Shown: positions 10,395 to 20,737 of the stretch, one piece after another
Numbering within the stretch: position 1 is the first letter of the stretch
Layout: each line of letters starts with the position of its first letter
DNA from: Clarireedia homoeocarpa
Taxonomy: Eukaryota; Ascomycota; Leotiomycetes; Helotiales; Rutstroemiaceae
Direction of reading: 5' to 3'
Assembly (NCBI GenBank): GCA_001465935.1
Contig: LNKV01000002.1
Coordinates: 806,001 to 870,000, forward strand
Length of the DNA: 64,000 bases
The notes under the pieces: model-generated
What the model was told of the DNA's origin: nothing
Database searches by the model: none
What the model saw: only the letters and a program-made list of their open reading frames with translations
Translations under genes and position numbers: made by a program

Positions 10395-12381
10395 GAAAGA
10401 AAAAGTACCGGATCGTGGACGATGCTTGTGAGGAAAACGAGAGGGGAGAAGAGGATGAAGGTGGGGTAGGTCTCATGCAAGCAGGTGGGTGGAGAAGAGT
10501 GGTACGATTACTCGAGCGGCAATGCAGGAGGGGAGTTTTGTATTATAAATGCGAGCTTCTGAGTGGTCGGAAGTGAGAAGCTCAATATGTTAGATGCCGT
10601 CACCAATAATTGACTGGTGACGGGTGGTGACGATTGCCGATAAGCTCACGATTAGCCGGACTAGGCTAAAGGGAGATAAGCCTCATTAGTCCATATGAAT
10701 ACTTGGTAGTTATGCCGGCAGTTTTATTCTGTCTTTCAACGTTATCATTTTCATCTGATAACGAATTGAAGATTGTTTGACAACGGCGCCGACAGCGCCG
10801 ACGGATTGCCTCTTATACAGGAGATCCTTCCGCAATCCCTCCAGAATATTTGAACTGCGCAAATACAACCTGCAGTCACTTCCCCCAGATGTGACCGAGG
10901 AAATTCCTTGTTCATAGGACCGGTTATCGACGTCCCGAAGCTGTGTATAAGTGCTCTGTGTCCAAGTCACCAGCTGGAAGGTGATGGCTGGAAGGAAATA
11001 GGGTCGAAAAGACACAAATACTCGCCTCGTACTTCTGTGTCCAAGTCACCAGCTGGAAGGTGATGGCTGGAAGGAAATAGGGTCGAAAAGACACAAATAC
11101 TCGCCTCGTACTTCTGTGTCCAAGTCACCAGCTGGAAGGTGATGGCTGGAAGGAAATAGGGTCGAAAAGACACAAATACTCGCCTCGTACTTCTGTGTCC
11201 AAGTCACCAGCTGGAAGGTGATGGCTGGAAGGAAATAGGGTCGAAAAGACACAAATACTCGCCTCGTACTTCTGTGCCAAGCATCAGCATGTTGAGATGT
11301 CAACGGCCTTGAAACCCCAAGCTTACGTCGGCCGCATCATCTTTGCAAGCATCGTATTCGCTCCCACCTTCATTTTTCGTATTTCGGTCGACTTCGGTCG
11401 ACTGGGTCAGCATTTTGTCCCGACCCACTATCAAATATCGACGAGGAATCATGTAGGTGGCAGTATCTTTCATAATTTTTTGCACATTTGCATTGTCTCG
11501 CAAGGCTATCTTGTCAATTCGAGTGCTTTGATCCTATCACAGCTGACGCGCGTAATTACATTACTACCTTGGTGCCGAGCACTGTGTATTTGGAATGTCG
11601 GGCTACGATCAGACTCAATGGCATCCATGGATTTTATTGTCGTGGCTTTGCTTGGGCTCACTACGGCTAGAGTTACCATCCAATTCAGGCTGTACGTACG
11701 TGACTTTGCTCTCATGTTTACACATTTTTGCTACCAGCAATACTTGCGAAAATATTACGAGCCTTTTGCATTACCCCTAATATCAAGTTGTTGTATGAGA
11801 AGCCTCATATGTCAACCGGAACATAGTGGCATTTCCTCGTACGCCAAAACTATATTCTTTAGCGAACACTCTTTATGGTCGAGACGAATTTCGTAAGATG
11901 CCATATCTTACTGCATTCTCTCAGAATCCCTTTCCGTCATCTATACCGGCTGACTCAATCAATGGGCAATCAAGGTAGGGCTGACCAAATGATGAGATTA
12001 CCGGTCCGTGGAGGCGGTGCTTGCGAGGTACATACCGCTCTGGCAACGAAAGGGGCAATTCAGAGTCAAATAGGATTGATCTGACTACACCCTTAGAGTT
12101 TTCGCTGCCTGGAGCGAGTTTTGCCAATCTTGGCTGCAGGATGCGGCGCTGTCATTATGGAACTATTCTTGACGCCCACTGTAGCGTGTAATTATTTGTA
12201 TTTCGTTTCGAGACCATATATATCTTTATGATCATTTAGTGATGAACGTGAATTGGCACGTCTTATATCCTTATCCCATTATCGTTGGTCCCATTTGAGA
12301 GAGCAAGTTATCCTTCTGCAACCTTTCATAGTATAAACTTTCAATTTTTCGACCAAGATATAAACCACGCTCGTTTCGACA
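10395..12381. other. intergenic with minisatellite, no gene accepted
   Basis: Between the divergent oxidoreductase (minus) and RTA1 (plus) genes lie about 2 kb of spacer, including the 79-bp minisatellite. A 199-codon open frame at 11297-11896 has no motif and Cys/His/Arg-rich random-like composition, so it is not called. Confidence 0.45.
10957..11276. repeat. minisatellite, 79-bp unit x 4
   Basis: The unit beginning TCCAAGTCACCAGCTGGAAG recurs at 10961, 11040, 11119 and 11198, an exact 79-base period, and the copies look identical base for base. A further partial match fails at 11277, where the sequence departs into unique DNA. Since 79 is not a multiple of 3, the array cannot encode a repeat protein in one frame; open frames over it on the minus strand are repeat artefacts. 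Identity of the copies points to recent expansion or ongoing homogenisation. Confidence 0.97.
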
Positions 12382-13462
12382 ATGGGCTTCCAGACTAAAT
12401 GCCTTCGTGAGTTTTGTAATACACCGACTTCCTTCCAGCTGAGCTAATCATGCCCAGCGCTCGATGATCCAAATAATAGGTGGACATACTGTCCATCAAT
12501 CGGCGCAGCTATACCATTCGCGATTCTCTTCGCAATCACGACGGGCGTACACATATTCCAGGCCGCGCATTACAAGAAGACCTTTTGTTGGACCTTGATC
12601 ATGGGCGCAATATGGGAGACTGCATCATTCATCATTCGAACCATTTCCATCCAGCACCCTTCTGCAGAGGGTATCTATGACGTTCATTTCATCCTCTTTC
12701 TTCTTGCGCCATTGTGGATTAACGCATTTGTCTACATGTTACTGGGAAGGATGGTGTACTACTATATACCCGATAGAAAGCTGTTTCGTATTAGAGCCGA
12801 GAGGATGGCTTTGATTTTCGTTCTGCTGGACATCGTGTTCGTTCTCTTAGAACAAGTCTTTGTTACTAGCACATGACTGACATTGAGAATAGTTCTTTCA
12901 TCATTCAGATCGGCGGTGGTCTCTTGACCGTTAGTAATGATTCCGACACTTTGCAGAATGGTCTTCACATCTACACGGCCGGAGTTGCTCTTCAGGAATT
13001 TTTTATTTTCTGTTTCCTCTACCTTGTCTACACCTTTCAACGTCGTCTCAAAGCCGAGTGTGCTCGGGAACGCGTGGTTGAAGCTCGAAGACTATTATGG
13101 GTTATCTATGTCACTCTCTTCCTCATCTCAGTAAGCTACTACTCAAACAGTCTCCTCTCACCATATAATTACTTCGATATTAACATGGACACCAGCTCCG
13201 TATCCTCTTCCGCATTATCGAGTTCTCCGCTGGAGCAGGCACCAAATTAACAGACGAAATTCGCTCCCATGAAGTATATCAATATGTCCTCGACGCAATG
13301 CTTATGTTCCTTGCATTGGTCGCATTGAATATCTTACATCCAGGGAAAGTGCTAGTCGGTTCGGAAAGCGAGTTCCCGAAGAAGAAGTCAAAGAAGGAAA
13401 AGAAAATGGAGAAGGAAGAAGCGTCCCTAGAGTTGAGTTCGGGGAGTGGAGTTGTAGTTTGA
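12382..13462 (+). CDS. RTA1-like seven-helix membrane protein
   Basis: Four exons, 12382-12406, 12458-12855, 12909-13130 and 13196-13462, give 303 residues, the usual RTA1-family length. The joins restore family motifs: LDIVFVLLEQ|IGGGLL, with a phase-0 53-nt intron containing CTGAC, and TLFLIS|LRILFRIIEFSAG. Other typical segments are RVVEARRLLW, the EVYQYVLDAMLMF stretch and LNILHPGKVL. Seven hydrophobic helices are visible, followed by a Lys-rich cytosolic tail. The family (Rta1, Rsb1, Pug1, Ytp1-type) resides in the plasma membrane and is tied to resistance to 7-aminocholesterol, sphingoid base export or haem precursor movement; which of these applies is not clear here. A pyrimidine-rich stretch precedes the ATG. 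Confidence 0.92.
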
Positions 13463-13982
13463 TATAATTCGGGATCTGCACACGGGTCGGCGATAGACGG
13501 TATGGGTAGCTCTAGCTCATCGAACAGTCATCGAAGCGAGGCTATCAGATAAACGAGAGAGAATCGTTGAAGTTTATCTCCAAACGTATATCCAAACCCA
13601 GATTCTTGCCAATCCTCCAGGTCACCGCAGTCCTTCACTCTAGTAACTGCATAACTTTTAGACCGAGTGGTTGCTGCTTATTGGTTCAGTTAGACACAAA
13701 CTATGCATCTTTGCGGACACTTATTATCACATTTTACTTCATAAGATTTAATTAAAGTTTTCTCCATTAATATCTCTACACTTTTCGCCTAATTGCTGAA
13801 AACACTTTTATTACCATTTTATTCTTTTGAGTCATCAGGTAAAACGATATACTTGGGCTCTCCATTTCTCGACCAGATCCCATAGCAACCCAAGAAGCCT
13901 CTCTTCTATTCTCTACACAGTCTCGGGCTCTAACTCACCAGTCAGCAAACCCTTCACCATCATCTCTCACCCACCAAATACC

Positions 13983-14220
13983 TCACTCACCGTCCAAATC
14001 TGTACTAACAATCAACTCCTCCCACTCCTCCAAGATCTTCAAAGTCGCCTCACACTTATTCTTTAACTGCGCCAATCCATCTCTCCCCAACGGCAATCTC
14101 GGCGGCGCCTCCTTCCCCTTCGCCAATCCCTCCTTCCTCACAATATCCACGATTCGCTCCGCCGCTTTCTTCGAACCACCTGGCTGATGCCCATCGAATG
14201 CTTCAACTATACCTACAGCA
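13983..14220 (-). pseudogene. C-terminal remnant of a short-chain dehydrogenase/reductase
   Basis: Read on the minus strand, about 78 codons encode a tail typical of fungal SDRs: EAFDGHQPGGSKKAAERIVD, then RLPLGRDGLAQLKNKCE and WEELIVSTDLD before the stop. The conserved AFDG.QPG motif is intact. The frame is abruptly lost upstream at a 13-base G run (14221-14233), and beyond it there is no Rossmann motif, no Ser-Tyr-Lys catalytic site and no start. So only the last quarter of an SDR remains, without frameshifts inside it, which suggests a fairly recent truncation. Confidence 0.75.
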
Positions 14221-14233
14221 GGGGGGGGGGGGG
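14221..14233. repeat. G13 homopolymer
   Basis: A run of 13 G sits exactly at the break where dehydrogenase homology ends. It may also be a spot of lower assembly reliability. Confidence 0.85.
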
Positions 14234-15935
14234 TTATAAAATGCGGTTTGAGCATGAGAGGGTAAGAAGTAAATGGGGTAGAATGAATGTTCAAGCAACC
14301 CTATCATTCTATTGGCCAGAATCCTGTAAATGGACTTCGCTACGCCGGTTTTTAGTGAGTTTTACAATACACTTCGCCCCAACCTTCGTAGTGGCCTTCA
14401 AAAAGAGTGCGTACACGAGCATCTCGTCATATCGAAGAGTTTACCGCTTCTCCGCCGCTTAGAATGCACATGAATCCTGGGATGCGTCATCCAGCTTTTC
14501 CATAATCTAAATTCCTAACTCCCAAGCCTTACTACAACGGAGAGTTTTGCACTCGGTACTAACCTCGGCGCTTTCATACATGCTGAAGAGGAAGAAACGC
14601 TAGTTAGAACATCACCAGCAGGTCGGGAGAGCTGCCCGCAGCCAAAGACTACTCTGCTTACATGCAACTTAGCGGCACTCAAGTAAGACTGTTGCCCAGT
14701 ACCAACAGTCTCTCAAACCAACATTTGTCTAGGCCTTGTGCCACATTTGCACTGCACAATCTTACAGTGGATTTGGAATTGCTCGCGGGTGCTTCCAACA
14801 ATAATATTTGTGGAGTACACTTATACATGTGGAGTTAATTCCTGAAGGATTCTGTGTGCTACAAGGAATCTTTGGTGCTTCTCTTTCTGGTGAGGAATGT
14901 AGTTTTACTGGTTGCTTGAAAACCTGAAAGGCAGTCGCGGTCTGTCCGGGAAATGCCTACTTAGTACTTAGACTTTCCTTAGACCAACGCCGGCGGAATT
15001 ACTCATGATCTGATGACGATAGATGAGCACGACTTGGGATGGTTGAAATGTATTTATCAGTGATGCAGTAATGTTCGATCTGGTAGATGCTTACTCATTA
15101 CAGTATGTGGGTCCGCATTTCACCCTCTTGCGTTAGTTATCACATGGCAGACAATATATGCATGCTGCAGCAGTATCAACGACATCAGTGCGACAACTAC
15201 AAGAGGAACAACTAATTAGCCTTGACCACGATATATATACTTACCAAATAGGAAAATTAATCCTACCTTTGATAAGTGCTTCAATCACATGCTTCCCGCC
15301 CTATCAGAGTTTCGGCCCAATCTCAAAGTGCCAATTAGACTGTCCCCCACAGCGGTCGATTTTCCGGCCAATTCACCAATCACACGTTTGGAGAAATCAT
15401 CACCACTTTCGAACCCTTGGATGAATACAATCGACCTCACAATTTGAATCAATGGCAACGAAATTGTTCGGGACAAGATCACAACAGCCAGAACGATAGT
15501 TCATTCTGGCAAACCGCGAAGATATTTTCGGAGAAAGTTCCAGGTCAAGGACCCTAAATCTCGTTATGTCCGACGAGTAAAACACGTGGTCGGGTATATA
15601 TATATTTCCCCTTTGTTGGAATTCTTTGTCTGGGAGGTATAAGTTGATGGAAGATGACTGTCCTGCACAATTTTTGAAGTGCGAACATTAAGCAATCATG
15701 AGACGAGTCTCTTATCTTTGAATTCACCGCTGTTTTCCGAAAAATCAATAGCAAAGGCATGATGGCTGCTGTGGCCGGAATCTCTTCCGGCCACGAAGAC
15801 CTAAGATAAAAAGGACAGAAATCTCGCACTTTTGGGAAGACTTTGCTTTGTTCTTTCACACAAGTCTCTTCTACACTTCTTTTTCAACATTCCAAACAAC
15901 TTTTCTGCTCATACTTCTCACTTCAGAGCTTCATT

Positions 15936-17574
15936 ATGGGTTCGCTAGGTCCGCTCCCTCCTTTTGATGTCCTTCGGGACACCAAACCAGAGGATAATAC
16001 ACTCCCTGCCTTCATGGTCTCGACAACGCGAGGCTTCCTACCACGTGCTGAACCCATCATCACTCTTCCAAGTGAGTTTGATGTGCTCGAGTCTATACTT
16101 CAACGTTTGCCGATTAAGACTCTTGATGGTATGCCTGGACTTCTGGCTACGTTCACCTTGGGTGAGACAGTTCTAAAAGAACTACCTGACCTTACACCTG
16201 CCATCATTAAGTACAAAGATAACTTACCTTTGATGAATGCTCTCTATCGTGACTATTCTTTCTTGGCAAGTGCTTACTTGTTGGAGCCATGTCATGAGAG
16301 ATTCATCAAAGGAGAACCATATGGACTTGGAAGACAAACTCTTCCATCGGTTATCTCGTTGCCAATTTCAAGATGTGCTGAGCTGTAAGCCCTATCTGTC
16401 GTTGGTCATGATGATGGTTGCAGCTGACATGATCCTTTCAGTGCCGGATTCAAACCATTCATGGAGTATGCAGGCAGTTATGCACTCTATAATTACCGAT
16501 TGGAAGATCCAGCCAAGGGTCTGGAGTATGATAACATTCGTTTGATACGTGCTTTCGAACATGGCCTCGACCCTAAGTCTTCTGAGGCGGGATTCGTTCT
16601 CGTTCATGTCGACATGGTGTCCAACTCAGGGCCGCTAGTCGATGGTGTTGTCTCTGCCTTAGAGGCTGTAGAGAAGAGGAACAGAGAAGCATTCGAAGAG
16701 GGCATGGAGAAAGTTGTTAAGGCTATGAGAAAGGTTAATAAAGTCATGGATGGTATGTATTTCCTCTCCTTATAACCTCTTCGTCAGCCTATTCCCCAAG
16801 AATAATTCTTCATCAATTGTATCATAACCTAGACGCCTGAAATTGACACCAAAAGGAATGTGGCAGAAGAGTAAACCCGGCGATTACACATCTTTCCGTA
16901 CATTCATATTCGGCATCACAAGCCAGTCTATGTTCCCACACGGCGTCATCTATGAAGGTGTTTCCGAGGAACCGATGAGTTTCAGAGGTGAATCCGGTGC
17001 GAACGACTCCATGGTACGTCACTTAACTTATCATCCAACCTTACCTCCCTCGTACAAATAAACAAATGAACTAACATCATCTTCATAGATTCCACTGATG
17101 GATAACCTCCTTCAGATCAGCATGCCCTCCACACCACTTACTTCAATCCTCAAGGATTTCCGGTCCTACCGTCCCGGTAACCACCGTGCTTTCCTCGAGC
17201 ATATCTCATTGCTATCCACGACTCTCGACCTCAAATCATTTGCTCTCGCGACACCAACAAGCAGAGCACTGTATCTCCTTGCTTTGAACGAAGTCAGAGA
17301 CTTCAGGTGGAGGCACTGGTGCTTCACTAGAGAGTATATCCTGAAGAAGACAAGCCATCCTACGGCTACCGGGGGTAGTCCAATTGTGACTTGGTTGCCG
17401 AACCAGTTGGGTGCTGTGCTGAAGGAGATGGTAGGCGCATGGGATACAGAGAAGGGGGAGGGCATGGGCCCGTGGCGGGAGGAGGTCGAGGGTGTAATGG
17501 AGGCTACGGAAAGGCAGAAAGAGCAGTTGGAGAAGGAGGTCGAGAAGTATTGCAAAGAGAGGGGTGTTGCGTGA
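15936..17574 (+). CDS. BNA2: indoleamine 2,3-dioxygenase
   Basis: Four exons, 15936-16384, 16442-16752, 16856-17013 and 17089-17574, give 467 residues. The joins rebuild family sequence: AEL|AGFKPFMEYAGSYALYNYRL and NDSM|IPLMDNLLQ. Typical segments are PAFMVSTTRGFLP, YRDYSFLASAYLLEPCHERF, RTFIFGITSQSMFPHGVIYE and FRGESGANDSM. The proximal haem ligand is expected to be His338 in RPGNHRAFL. The enzyme opens the indole ring of tryptophan to N-formylkynurenine, the first step of the kynurenine route to NAD. It is cytosolic, with no leader. The gene is convergent with an amino acid permease. Fungi often have several IDO paralogues; this one keeps all the residues expected of an active enzyme. The C-terminal about 60 residues are a Glu/Lys-rich helix. 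Confidence 0.96.
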
Positions 17575-18795
17575 GAGAGGTAAGCGGATTCGGAAATGGC
17601 AGGATGGTGGATATTTGGTGTTTGAATATGTTATATGGTTCTAGATTGTATCAGATGTGGTCGACTCGGGTCTTATGTCGAACTGTGGTGGTCACGACTT
17701 TCAAGAAATCACGACCGTTGAGTAGAAGAACGAATCAATAATCAATTATGTTAAAAAACTTCGGCAATCCTTACAGCAGAGTCCCAAGAATTATTCAATT
17801 CGTACACGATATTCCCAAGTCAGCTGAGTCATCCGAGTTGATGTTGGACTGCAAGGAAGCTCCTACCCCTTCTTCCATAGCAACGCTCTCTAAGTATAGT
17901 AATCATTGGTAGTCAAATCTTTTCTCCCAGGATATGAGTAGATAGGCCCCAGTCATAGTCTCGAGTCAAATCCGCCAAACCTCGGAAAGCAACGGCTTCA
18001 AGGGAAGTCAGAGAAAAGGAAAGCGCTTAGCAAGAGAATGTCATGAAAGGCGTACTGGTCTCCACAAATTGTCAACCGAATCCAAACGAAGTTAACTTCA
18101 ATCTAGTTGAGCAACTTTCTTACTAATATGATATCAATCAAACTGTTGCTCTTCGAGTCAATAATAATGACGGTAAAGCCAGAATTATTCTTGCGTCTTT
18201 GTTTTTATGTTGCACTCGAGGTGGCTATTTTATTTTTTTTTTTTTTTTTTTTTTTGGATTCTCGAGAAGTCTGCAGGTGGAAAGAATTCGATAATTACTT
18301 ACATGGGAAAACCACAGCCATACAGAAATTCTTAAGGTCAGGACAAGTCGTGCACAAAACTTGTGGTCCTTAGTTCTTGGAATTAAGCTGCAAAGTGGCA
18401 GAGGGCACTTGCGTTCCTACTTGAGTCGTTGAGCTCGACGAGCTGAAAGGAAAAGCACTTCGAAGCGGCTACACAGTATGAACTCTGCTATCGCTTCTAT
18501 ATGAGTCGATCCAAAGCTCATATAAGTTTACCGAGGCGTGAAACCAATTCTGCACCGTGCTGGGAATACTACTACACCCGTCAACTCAAAAGTCTCTTGA
18601 TGTCTCGTTCACCTCGCCAGAATTATTAATCACCAACAGAGAAATCAACGCAATACACGCAGGTATAAAAGTATATCTCGCAAGATTGTGGGTATCATTA
18701 TAGATTGCAATTATACTTGCAAGCTGAGATAAGCGTCATTTGAGACATGCTCGCTGCGCGCCATAAAATACACAAGCACAGTCACCAACCCACGT
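17575..18795. other. intergenic between convergent genes
   Basis: This is shared 3' space of the dioxygenase and permease genes. It has a T23 run at 18233-18255. No gene is seen. Confidence 0.5.
18233..18255. repeat. T23 homopolymer
   Basis: An uninterrupted T run of about 23 bases in a convergent intergenic spacer; its exact length may be an assembly estimate. Confidence 0.8.
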
Positions 18796-20737
18796 CTATG
18801 CAATCCAGAACCAGATTCTCTCGAAGACATTTCTCGGAGTCTGGTCAGGCCACTGTCCATCCTCGGCATCGAGCGCCGCCTTGCCTGTGTGAATATCTGC
18901 GTCTTCAGGACGAATCCACTTTGTGCGCTTAAAGATCTTCCAAAATGCGTAAAGACCGAAGAAGATTGGGATACCGAGGTATGCAGTGAGGAAGTCTAGG
19001 AAAGTCAGTTTGTGGTGAATGGAATGGAATGGCAACAAGACTTACTAGTAACATTCCAGTGGGAGTGGTGCTTGCCAACGAATACGTCAAATCCGTTGAA
19101 GAGGATAATGATGGCGAAGAAAAACAATGAGACCCAAGCAGTGTATGGTTGGAATCTGCTCTTGAAGACGAGGGTGTTTCTGTCAACACCTTGAGCTGCG
19201 AGAGCCTTGTAGAAGCTCAAGTATGCAATGCAGATAGAGCACCAAGTGAACAGAGAGGCGATTGTAGTCAAGTTCTGGAACCATGTGAAGGCAGTCGAAG
19301 CACCACCCGTTCCTACGGACAAATAGGTAAGTCCCGAGATGGAGGCAGTGACAAGAACAGCCCAATATGGGACACCAGCCTTGCTGCAGCGAAGGAGGAA
19401 TTTCGGGGCTTGTTTGTTTTGGGCCAAAGCAAACATATAACGGGATCCAGTGTACAGGAAAGCGTTAGCGGACGAGGTAGCTGAAGTCAAGATGACGGCG
19501 TTAATAATGGATGGAAGAACCGGGATGCCTGCGTTTTGAATACCAATGACCCATGGAGATCTTGCAGCACCTGGTGCACCGTCCTTTTGAGCTTTAAGCA
19601 AGTGCTGGTCATCGGTAGAAACGAGAACACCAATGGCGAGGGATCCAAGAACATAGAAGAACAGAATACGCCAGAAAACTCTGCGGACTGCCTTTGGAAT
19701 GTTCTTACGGGGATTCTCGGCTTCACCTGCAGCCACGGCAACAAGTTCGACACCACCGTACGAGAAAGCAGCATTGACGAGGACAGAGAATAAACCCAAA
19801 AATCGACCAGTGTCACCCTTTGAGTCATACTCCAACATTGCCTTGCCATGCTTCCAGTAACGGAATCCAAGACGGTCGTGCTTTGGGTTTCCACCGAGAT
19901 CCACAATGAATGCCATGATCAGCAGTCCGACAATTGTAATAATCTTAATACTGGCGAACAGAAACTCGGCTTCTCCATAGATGGAAATTGCGAAGATGTT
20001 GAGACAGATAATAAGGACGATGATTAAAGAGATCCACGCAGCAACATTGATATGCTCAGCACCATGCCAATATTGAATAACGACCGAGGCGGCGGAAATT
20101 TCGGCGCAAAGAGTGATTGCAGAGGCATACCAGTTCTATACCATGGATCTAGTCAGTATGAGTCTACAAATGCACTCTGAAATAGGAAAGCAAGATTGCC
20201 CGGGAGAGTTGTCACAAGGGGCTGCTCTGGGTATAAAGACTCACATTCCATCCAACAGCGAATCCCAGAGCGTCATCAACATAACGCGCACAGAACTGTG
20301 GAATTGCTCCAGGTAGAGGCAGCCAGGTGGCCATCTCACCCAAGCATTGCATCATGGCGAAGATTGCAATACCGGTGAAGGTATAGCCCAACATGATTGA
20401 GAGAGGTCCAGCCTGCGTAAGAGCGCTTCCGATACCCAAAAACAGACCCGTACCGATAGTACCACCAAGAGCGATAAATTGGATATGTCTCGATTTCAGA
20501 CTGCGAGGAAGATCACATCAGTTTCAGTTTCAGTTTCCCACAGTGGCATTCGATTAAGTCTCACCCTCGACTAACATAACCATATTCTTCTGCGGTCTCA
20601 ATGTTTCCATAGATCTCGCCCGCCTCTCGGATGCGACCGAGTTTGCTCTCATGGCCGGTTGCGGGATCGATATATTGAGCGTGAGCGCCGCCATTATACT
20701 CAGGCGTCTCATCGACATTGTAACGCTCTTTTTCCAT
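18796..20737 (-). CDS. amino acid permease, YAT (APC) family
   Basis: Four exons, 20565-20737, 20245-20500, 19046-20135 and 18796-18995, give 572 residues. Helix 1 holds the APC signature FIALGGTIGTGLFLGIGSAL right after the charged N-terminal tail, followed by YTFTGIAIFAMMQCLGEMAT, the SYGGVELVAVAAGEAENPRK motif typical of YAT permeases, and about 12 hydrophobic helices. The C-terminal tail is hydrophilic and ends in WFWIA. The product should be a proton-coupled amino acid importer at the plasma membrane; substrate range cannot be read off, though general (Gap1-like) permeases have this layout. The ATG at 20737 is the first in frame. Convergent with the tryptophan dioxygenase gene. Confidence 0.95.

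Larger units (their letters stand above)
13463..15935. other. intergenic with SDR remnant
   Basis: About 2.5 kb lie between the RTA1 and IDO genes. Apart from the dehydrogenase remnant near 14.1 kb and a TATATATATA stretch near 15596-15604 on the promoter side of the IDO gene, nothing coding is supported. Confidence 0.45.

Noticed and set aside
10967..11303. Overlapping minus-strand open frames over the minisatellite
   Set aside because: They are repeats of the same 79-base unit read in different frames and cannot encode one repeat protein because 79 is not divisible by 3.
11297..11896. 199-codon plus-strand open frame
   Set aside because: It has no motif or leader, a random-like composition rich in Cys, His and Arg, and begins inside the spacer just after the minisatellite.
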